A stretch of 64,000 nucleotides of DNA from 20CM-2-55-15 sp963738025 (GTDB taxonomy: Bacteria; Acidobacteriota; Terriglobia; 20CM-2-55-15), in the NCBI GenBank assembly GCA_963738025.1, contig CAVTWA010000031.1:248001-312000 (forward strand), in the 5' to 3' direction. The notes beneath the pieces were generated by a model. The model was given only the letters and a program-made list of their open reading frames with translations. It searched no databases and was not told the origin of the DNA. This document shows positions 44,949-52,224 of the stretch, in pieces (position 1 is the first letter of the stretch; the number at the start of each line of letters is the position of its first letter). The translations under genes and the position numbers were made by a program.

Positions 44949-44988
44949 GCTATACGAAACGCCCCTTGTGCTCCTCTTGTGTTCCGTT
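44919..44988. repeat. Hairpin of the ACAAAAGGCACAA family at a gene start
   Basis: AACGGAACACAA (44919 onward) and its complement ending at 44988 form a hairpin with an extra AAGGCAC unit on the left arm. It is a relative of the hairpin at 1428-1458. It lies between the DUF1501 stop (45001) and the fusion-protein coding region and overlaps its first codons. Confidence 0.6.
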
Positions 44989-45000
44989 CCCTTGCCCCCC

Positions 45001-46551
45001 TCATACGATCAACTCGTGCAGGACGTTGCCCGCCACGTCCGTGAGGCGGAAATCGCGACCGCTATAGCGATACGTCAGCTTCTTATGGTCAATGCCCATC
45101 AAATACAGGATGGTGGCGTGAATATCATGGACATGCGCCGGCTTTTCCACGGCTTTGAAGCCGAACTCGTCGGTCTCGCCGTAAATGGTGCCGCCCTTCA
45201 CGGCTCCGCCGGCCAGCCACATCGTGAACCCAAACGGATTGTGATCGCGGCCCCGCTTGACTCCATTCCCTCCGCCGCCGACCTCGCGAACCGGAGTCCG
45301 GCCAAATTCGGAACCGCAGACAACCAGCGTGTCCTTCCATAGACCTCTCTGTTTGAGATCCTTGAGCAGAGCGGCATACGCCTGGTCGGAGTTTTTCGCG
45401 TTGGTCTTGTGCGCCATGATGTCGGCGTGAGCATCCCACGGATCACCGCTTGCGTAGTAAACCTGCACGATGCGAACGCCTTTCTCCACCAGTCGCGCCG
45501 CCTGAAGGCAGCCTCGCGCTGTGGTGCCTTCGCCATATAGATCCAAAGTGGCCTGAGACTCCTTTCGTACGTCGAACACTTCGGGCGCTTCGGTCTGCAT
45601 GTGGTATGCGACTTCCATGGATTTGATTACGGCTTCGACATTGGCGTTTGTTCCGGAGCGCTGACGATCGATGGCCTCCATCTTTTCGAGTAAGTCCAGT
45701 TCGCGCCGTTGTTCGGTGAGTTGGAACTTCGGATTGTTGACAAAGCTGATGAGCTTCTTAGGGTCGAAGGCTTCTTCAACGACAACCTTTTTCTTCTTCT
45801 CCTTGCCGTCCTTATCCTTTTCGTTCTTCTCTTCCGGCATGTCCATCGCCATCTCCTCATCCATGCCGTCCGCATTCGGCCGGGTCTGGATGCGCGAAGA
45901 AATGAACGTGCCTTGATTCATTGCCGGCAAAAAGCCGTTGCTCCAGAGCGGAGATCCAACGGTGGTTGGAAGGTTCGGGCTCAATACCACGAAGCCTGGA
46001 AGACTCTTGTTATCCGTACCCAAACCATACGTTAACCATGCACCCATTGAAGGACGGCCTGCCTGGTTAGCGCCGGTGTTAACCATAAGACAGGCAGGTT
46101 CGTGGTTCGGGATGTCGGTATACACCGATCGAACCCAGCAGATATCGTCGGCAAGCTCACCCAGATGGGGCCAGAGTTCACTCACATCCATTCCGCATTC
46201 GCCATACTTCTTGAATTTGAATGGCGATTTCATCAGTTCTCCGGTACGCCGCTCCGTACGGATCGAACCGCCAGGCAGCGGTTGGCCATCATATTTTTCG
46301 AGCGCGGGTTTGGGATCGAAGCAATCGATGGTGGAGCAGCCGCCATTCATAAAGAGAAAAATGACGCGTTTCACGCGTTGCGGGTAATCGAGGGTGGCGG
46401 CGCCCCCTGTTCCGTCCGGAGTGGTGACACCCTGAGCATAAGTCAGGGACCGCCCGACAAGGCTGGCGAACGCCATCATGCCGAAGCCATTACCGATGCG
46501 GCCCAGAGCATCGCGGCGAGTCATCGGATTGAGTGATTTGTGTCGTGACAT
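45001..46551 (-). CDS. DUF1501 domain protein with Tat signal
   Basis: A 516-residue protein of the DUF1501 family (alkaline-phosphatase/sulfatase-like superfamily), nearly always encoded beside a DUF1549/DUF1553 cytochrome protein. The leader has a twin-arginine motif, MTRRDALGRIG, followed by a hydrophobic region, so folded export is expected. Family features are VIFLFMNGGCSTIDCFDPKP, PFKFKKYGECGMDVSELWPHLG, VRSVYTDIPNHEPA, CGSEFGRTP and GGGGNGVKRGRDHNPFGF. An unusual Glu/Lys-rich insertion (EKNEKDKDGKEKKKK, about 220-240) interrupts it. Function is unknown; a catabolic role with the cytochrome protein is generally assumed. Confidence 0.9.
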   Translation of the reverse strand: MSRHKSLNPMTRRDALGRIGNGFGMMAFASLVGRSLTYAQGVTTPDGTGGAATLDYPQRVKRVIFLFMNGGCSTIDCFDPKPALEKYDGQPLPGGSIRTERRTGELMKSPFKFKKYGECGMDVSELWPHLGELADDICWVRSVYTDIPNHEPACLMVNTGANQAGRPSMGAWLTYGLGTDNKSLPGFVVLSPNLPTTVGSPLWSNGFLPAMNQGTFISSRIQTRPNADGMDEEMAMDMPEEKNEKDKDGKEKKKKVVVEEAFDPKKLISFVNNPKFQLTEQRRELDLLEKMEAIDRQRSGTNANVEAVIKSMEVAYHMQTEAPEVFDVRKESQATLDLYGEGTTARGCLQAARLVEKGVRIVQVYYASGDPWDAHADIMAHKTNAKNSDQAYAALLKDLKQRGLWKDTLVVCGSEFGRTPVREVGGGGNGVKRGRDHNPFGFTMWLAGGAVKGGTIYGETDEFGFKAVEKPAHVHDIHATILYLMGIDHKKLTYRYSGRDFRLTDVAGNVLHELIV

Positions 46552-46584
46552 ATATGATTCCTCAAAGATTAGGATTGTGACCAG

Positions 46585-46697
46585 ATGTTATGGCGGGCGT
46601 AGGCGCGGGCTTTATGCCCGCGCTTAAATTCAAACAGAGAATTTGTTTTGGTGTTTGAACGCGGGCATAAAGCCCGCGCCTACGCCCGCCATAACAT
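46585..46697. repeat. Long perfect inverted repeat between DUF1501 and DUF1553 genes
   Basis: Two 38-base arms (46585-46622 and 46660-46697) are exact complements and enclose a 37-base AT-rich spacer. The arms contain GTAGGCGCGGGCTTTATGCC, similar in layout to the TGTAGGCGCGGTCATAGACC arms elsewhere. It begins 17 bases after the stop codon of the cytochrome gene (minus strand). Confidence 0.85.
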
Positions 46698-46714
46698 TTC
46701 ACTCGACCTCCGAA

Positions 46715-49700
46715 TTAATTGACGAATAAAAATTCGCTGGAGCTGAACATGATCTTGGCGAAACGGCCCCACACTGTGGGGTCGTACTTGATTTCGGGAG
46801 CAGCAGCCCCTGCGCCTCGCCGGCCCATACCGCCCATCATGCCCATACCCATCGGGGCGGGGGCTGGCGCCGCAGCCGCATCGCCACCTGCCGCCGGATC
46901 GGCAGCAGCCGCGTCAGCAGCGGGTGCTTCGCCGGCTTCCGGCATCGGTGCTGGTTTGGACGCCTCCGGCTTGTCTGCTCCACTCTGGGCAGACGCGGCA
47001 TCCGACGGAGCCTCGGCGCTTTCGGCAGGCTTTTCTTCGGCCGGGGTTTTAACGGCTACAGCCTGGACCTTGGGCTGTCCCTGGAGCACCCGTGCCGCCT
47101 CGACCGCGGCGCCCACCCGCGCCTGCGGCAGGCGGGCGAGTTTTCGCTTCGTCGTATTCGAGCAGCGGTTCGCTCTTGAGGTAGTTCAGGCCGATCGTGA
47201 TTTCTTCTTCGGTTGCGTCACGGCCATACACGTATTGATATGCCTTCTTAATACGAGCACGATTATCCGGTTCGTTCGCCACTCGCTTTGCAAGTTCTTC
47301 CGCCTCCACCTGCATGAAATCACTGTTCATCAGGAACAGGCGCTGGAGTGGAACCGTCGTTACAAAACGTTTTTCAGCGCTGATGCTGGGACTCGGGAAA
47401 TCGAAGAGCTGGAGATACTCGTCGAGCTTGTAGCGGCTCACCTTGCCGTACACTGTCCGGCGTAAATTAGCCGGATTCAGATCGGCTGACGGACCACCCG
47501 TCGCATCGTCGAGATTGCCTGCTGTGAAAAGGACGCCATCGCGCAATTGTTCCGCATCGAGACGTTTCTTTTCGGCGCGCCAGTACAAACGGTTGCCCGA
47601 ATCTTTGGCGAAGTTTTCCGGATTATCAGCGGTGCTGAGCTGATACACAGAACTCAGCATGATCTCGCGCTGAAGAGCTTTCACGGACATGCCGTTGTCG
47701 GCGAAGTAGTGAGCCAGGTATTCGAGCAGTTCGGGATTGGTTGGCCGCTCGCCTGCAACTCCAAAATTACTTGGCGTATCCACAATGCCAGTCCCGAAGT
47801 GTCCCTTCCAGATACGATTGACGAAGACTCGGGTGGCGAGCGGGTGCTTCGCTATAGCCTCGGCAAGTTCCAGACGGCCGCTTCCTTTCGTGAAAGGAAC
47901 CGGATCGCCCTCGGAAAGCAGACTGAGGAAGTGCCGCGGAATGGCCGGACCAGTCGGGTTGTTGGCGTCCCCGCGGAATGCCACCTGAATGTCTTCCGGC
48001 TTCTCGGAATCTCTGACCCCGTGAACGAACGGGTAGTGGGTTTCAAGCTTCTTGCGGATCGCATCGATGTCGTTCTGGATGGTCTTGATTCGAGCCTGAG
48101 CCTCAGCGCCGACGCGGCTTTCGAGCCCCCATCCGCGGAACAGAAGCACGCCGGGATTTCCCTGCCGGTTGCCCATGGGCATGGCATTGGGATCTTCCTC
48201 ATCCTTCAGTTCGCGCTGGAAAATCTCGGTCCAGAAGTTATTCTCGTCGTCCGGCAGACTCTTCAAGCGCAGCCAGGATCCCGGATTGAAATCCTTGTAC
48301 GACGTGAAATTGCTCGGCTTGTCGGTGCGTTTCTTAGGTTTTGTACCTTCCAGGTCCTTCGCCTGGATAACCTTGTTCTCCGCATCGATCTCGTTTTTCT
48401 CGAGCATCACCGCAACGACTTCTTCCTGTAATTTGTCGGCGAGCCTTTTTGCTTCCTGTTGAGTGCCTCCTTTTTTGATCATCGCCTGCCACGCGTCCTT
48501 GTTCTTGTACTTCGTGGACGGCTTGGCCATGTACTTGAGCCAACGGTCGAATAATTCGTAATCCAGTTTGCGTTGCTCGACGACTTGCGCTACCTCTTTC
48601 TTCTGGGTGCCGGTCTGGCTGACTTCCCAGATGCCCATCAGATAGTTCGAGATCTGGTACGCGAAGGAGCGGGACAAATTGTCGGAAACCGCAGTCGTCT
48701 CGTCCTGCAGGATTTTCTGCTCTTTATCGAGTTCGTCTTCGATCTTCGTATAGTCATCGACAACCTTCTTAGGGGCGCCCGGATATTCTTCATAGATAGT
48801 GTTGTAAAAGACGCCGGCCAGCGAGTAGTAGTCGGTCTGCGGGATCGGATCGTACTTATGGTTGTGGCAGCGGGCGCAGGCTACCGTCAATCCCAGGAAG
48901 CCGCGCGTCACTGCATCCACACGGTCGTGACGTTCGTCAGCGCGGGTGATTTCAAAAGCGCCATTGTCGTAGTACCACGGACCCAGTCCAAGAAATCCTG
49001 TAGCGGCGAGCGTTTTCGGACGATCTTGCGCATCCGCGAGGTCGCCTGCGATCTGCGCCTTCACAAAGTGGTCGAACGGCATGTCATCGTTGAACGCTTG
49101 AATTACCCAGTCACGATAGGCATAGGCATTGGGATATGGACGATAGCCTTTTGGATTCGGGTTGAGGCTGCGGTAATCGTCTTCGCCATATCGCGCAACG
49201 TCCAGCCAGATGCGGCCCCAGCGCTCTCCATATTTAGGAGATGCCAGAAGCCGGTCGACGACTTTAGCGAACGCGTTCGGCGAGGCATCTTTCTCGAAGG
49301 CTTGAATCTCTTCATACGTGGGAGGCAGACCGGTTAAATCGAGAGTCGCACGCCGAATCAAGTCGCGTTTCGAAGCGGGCGCGACCGGTTTCATGCCGTC
49401 TTTCTCCAGCCGGGAGAGGACCAGCCGATCGATATCGGTCTTTGCCCATTTCGTGTCCTTCACGGCCGGGATCTTTGGTTGACGTAGCGGAAGAAGTGAC
49501 CAGAATTCTTTCTGTTCCGGATAGATGACGTATTTGCCATCGGCAGCAGCGCTGAGCGTCGCGTTCTTCGGCCAAACGGCTCCAGCTTCAATCCATGAAG
49601 AGAAATCGGCGATCTCTGCATCGCTGAGTTTTCCACCCATTGGCATTTTGAGCGCGGGATCGGTTTGGCGGATCGCCTGGAGCAGCAGACTTCCGGCAGA

Positions 49701-49940
49701 ATTCCCCGGTACGATGGCTGGCCCTCGCTTGCCGCCCTTTGTAATTGCGTCCAGGCTGTCGACGCGCAGTCCGCTCATCTGCGATGTGGTGTGGCAGCTA
49801 TAGCAATTTTTGATCAGTACCGGACGAATCTTCGCCTCGAAGAAGTCCGGAGAGTTCGCAGGGATGCTTTGCGCAGCAGCCGTCGAGACTGCCGCAAGCG
49901 AAAGAAAAATGAGCCACCGGAAGTTCGCGTTTATCTTCAT
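46715..49940 (-). CDS. Planctomycete-type cytochrome C / DUF1549 / DUF1553 protein, with one frameshift
   Basis: About 1075 residues once one base is removed. A signal peptide (MKINANFRWLIFLSLAAVSTAAAQ) precedes a PSCyt1 c-type haem domain with CYSCH. DUF1549 follows (DRLVLSRLEKDG, GERWGRIWLDVARYGEDD, CARCHNHKYDPIPQTDYYSL, a second CxxCH), then a coiled insert and DUF1553 (GTGIVDTPSNFGVAGERPTNPELLEYLA). An extra base in the TTTT run at 47141-47144 shifts the frame before an Ala/Pro-rich linker and the true C-terminus VWGRFAKIMFSSSEFLFVN. The ATG at 49940 is favoured by GGAG ten bases upstream. Expected partner of DUF1501. Confidence 0.87.
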
Positions 49941-49961
49941 ATTGTTCATTCTCCGTTGCAC

Positions 49962-51167
49962 CTACTCAGCAAGAGTGGCGGCGACACGCTTGGGATCGAC
50001 ACGCCACACGTTGTTATACCCAGTGTTCGTAAGCCATAAAGAGTTCAAGCCGAACTGAATCATTCCACCGCCGTCGCCGGCGAACTGCTGTACGACTTTT
50101 TCTTTTTCGAGCTGAGGACTGATCTTAGTGACCGGAAATCCAGGCGCGCTGACCCACACAAAACCGTCTCCAAAAACCAGATTCCCATCAGCGTTGGTGA
50201 AGCCAAGTTCAATGGTCGCTATAACCTTGTTGGTTTTAGGATCAATCCGCGCCACCTTGCCTTCTTTGCGCGAAAGCACCCATATTGAATTCTCCGCCGC
50301 CGTTGCGCCGCCAAAGCCGAGCGACACGGGCTCCGGAGTTACCTCGATCCGCGCCGTCACTAGATTCGTTTGCGGATTGATACGAAGGATTCGCTTTTCT
50401 GCCGGACAGGCTACCCATAGGGAGTTATCGGCGAATAACATCGAACGGCAGCTGGCAGGAAGGCGCATTTCCGAGACAATCGAGTTGGTATCCGGATCGA
50501 TGCGCGTCAGCGTCGTCTTGTCGTCCGTGAGCACCCAGACACTATCCGGGCTTGAAGCAATTGCAAAAGGCGCCGAGCCGGAACCCGCCGCAATCGACGC
50601 TACAGGTTTTCCTGTCGCCGTTTCGAGTCGCGCGAGGGCTTTAGAGCCGCAGCTCACAATCCATAGATTGCGGAATGCGGTCACCAGACCTCCACAGGGT
50701 TTGGCGATTCCGGACAACGGCGCGATTACTTTGTTTGAACGTGCCTCCACGCGCGCAATCTGATCCGCCGACGGGATCGAGATCAAAATCTGATCCGTCG
50801 TAAATACGAAAGAACCCGGGACTCCCGGCAATGAAATCTCCGCTTCCGGCTTCAGGCTGGTTATCGGAATCTGCACTCCGGGCGTCTTCACTCCGCCCTT
50901 GGGAGGCCATGGCGTCTTCTTGAGCTCCGTGTATTTGACTGGCGCAGGCTTAGGGGGCGGAGCAGGGGTTTCCTTACCCTTGTCAGGGCTATCCAACTTG
51001 TCCGCAGTGTTCACGGAAGGTGCGTCAGGCTTGGGGCGCGCGTTCGTTTCAGCCGCGCTGCCGGTGGCCGGCGAAATCTTTGGAGTATCCGATTGCGCCG
51101 CAGCGATTCGGGCGGCAATCAGGGATAACACGAGCGTGCAAACGAAATGATATGAGATCTTGCGCAT
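49962..51167 (-). CDS. Exported YVTN-type beta-propeller protein
   Basis: A 401-residue protein, start ATG at 51167. The signal peptide ends near RIAAAQ. A Pro/Lys/Ala-rich linker with PKPDAPSVNTADKLDSPDKG and PAPPPKPAP (about 25-90) would span the envelope or peptidoglycan. Seven YVTN blades follow (for example TTLTRIDPDTNSIVSEMRL, KVARIDPKTNKVIATIELG). It resembles the propeller half of the fusion protein at 43155-44948, suggesting a common ancestor. It ends 21 bp before the cytochrome gene, so it is probably the first gene of a four-gene operon reaching 43155. Confidence 0.8.
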   Translation of the reverse strand: MRKISYHFVCTLVLSLIAARIAAAQSDTPKISPATGSAAETNARPKPDAPSVNTADKLDSPDKGKETPAPPPKPAPVKYTELKKTPWPPKGGVKTPGVQIPITSLKPEAEISLPGVPGSFVFTTDQILISIPSADQIARVEARSNKVIAPLSGIAKPCGGLVTAFRNLWIVSCGSKALARLETATGKPVASIAAGSGSAPFAIASSPDSVWVLTDDKTTLTRIDPDTNSIVSEMRLPASCRSMLFADNSLWVACPAEKRILRINPQTNLVTARIEVTPEPVSLGFGGATAAENSIWVLSRKEGKVARIDPKTNKVIATIELGFTNADGNLVFGDGFVWVSAPGFPVTKISPQLEKEKVVQQFAGDGGGMIQFGLNSLWLTNTGYNNVWRVDPKRVAATLAE

Positions 51168-51410
51168 TAAAATTCGTACCTCAATGCAACCTGCACGCGT
51201 GCGGTCGAAGCACGGTGTCTGAACTGAACGAATAATCTGAATGCTTTTACTAAACGGGGTAATTAAGAGCCTTGCCCGGACGTGAATTTGGGTGACTCTA
51301 AACGAGGAGTCGAGGGGCGATCGCTCATTCCAGTCGGCAGAGCGATATGAATCGCAGTATTTGCAGGCCAATGAATTTAGTCAAGTGGAATTTTCGAACA
51401 TGTACTTCCG

Positions 51411-51722
51411 CTAAGCGTCCGCCGAAGCCGGAACGCCGACCATCATGCCAGCGTCCACAGCATCAGCGTCAGTCGCAACCGGCAGATCGGGAGGCAGACC
51501 GGCTGCATTGGTGGGATGATTAGTATTGGTTGGTTTTATGTCGGTAGTTTTTGAAGTATTAGAGGTAGCAGATTTTGAATTCTCAAGCCCATAAGGCGCC
51601 GGCACACGGGCACAACGCTTCAATTCAGACGCCAGGCGTTTCAACGTTTCTTCTGTATCAATCTTGATGCAGTCGCCACTCATAGACTCTCGATTCGTTC
51701 CGGGCAACACATAGCAAATCAA
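51411..51722 (-). CDS. Hypothetical protein, possibly truncated by the neighbouring repeat
   Basis: The ATT/ATG-type start at 51722 gives 103 residues: a predicted helix ETLKRLASELKRCAR, then a low-complexity Ser/Thr/Asn/Pro tail. The frame stays open upstream to 51851, reading KNEDYPCRFDKSV and ACINATGQVFNDISDRHL. That looks protein-like and contains Cys residues, but no start codon with a ribosome-binding site is visible there. The open frame ends exactly where a composite repeat element begins (51856). Either the gene lost its 5' end to that element or the frame is fortuitous. Confidence 0.35.
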   Translation of the reverse strand: MICYVLPGTNRESMSGDCIKIDTEETLKRLASELKRCARVPAPYGLENSKSATSNTSKTTDIKPTNTNHPTNAAGLPPDLPVATDADAVDAGMMVGVPASADA

Positions 51723-51855
51723 GTGCCGATCGGATATGTCGTTGAAAACCTGACCTGTCGCGTTGATACAAGCGAGCGCTGAACTTACAGATTTGTCGAA
51801 TCGGCAGGGATAGTCTTCATTTTTGTAACTTGGAGATGTGAACGGATTCGGTCAC

Positions 51856-52222
51856 TGTAGGCGCGGTTACAGACCATACGTGTCCAAAAAAAAATCGGTC
51901 CCGTAGGCTGAGAGCCGCATTTGTTAAAGGTCTGGAACTGTGCTGTGACGAATAGACCTGTTTTGGATAGTCCCCTCCGAAGTAGGAGGGGACGCGCGAA
52001 GCGCCGGGGTGGTCTAAAGATGCGCAGCCAGCTTACGATGCTCGCGAAGCGCACTTATTAATCAGTACTGTTCGTCTTTGAACAGACCGCCCCAGCCCTC
52101 GCGCCGCGAGGGCATCCCCGCCTGACTCAGGCGGGGAGTTGCCGTCCCAGCAGGTCGCTGCGCGGATCTGCTCCCAGCAACCCTCAATCTTGGACAGCTC
52201 TGGTCATAGACCTCGCCTACAC
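51856..52222. repeat. Composite nested inverted-repeat element
   Basis: Outer arms TGTAGGCGCGGTTACAGACC (51856) and the complement of GGTGTAGGCGAGGTCTATGACC (ending 52222) enclose an inner element: CCCCTCC/GGAGGGG near 51972-51990, TTTGAACAGACCGCCCC near 52078, and the GC-rich palindrome at 52116-52136. The inner part resembles the element at 1106-1323, so one element appears nested in another. It ends two bases before the phosphorylase stop codon. Confidence 0.8.
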
Positions 52223-52224
52223 CG

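Noticed and set aside
44765..45004. Alternative minus-strand start with ATGA overlap of the DUF1501 stop
   Set aside because: That frame leaves the propeller reading frame and shows no conserved protein. The propeller frame itself lacks an ATG, so a TTG start was retained with reduced certainty.
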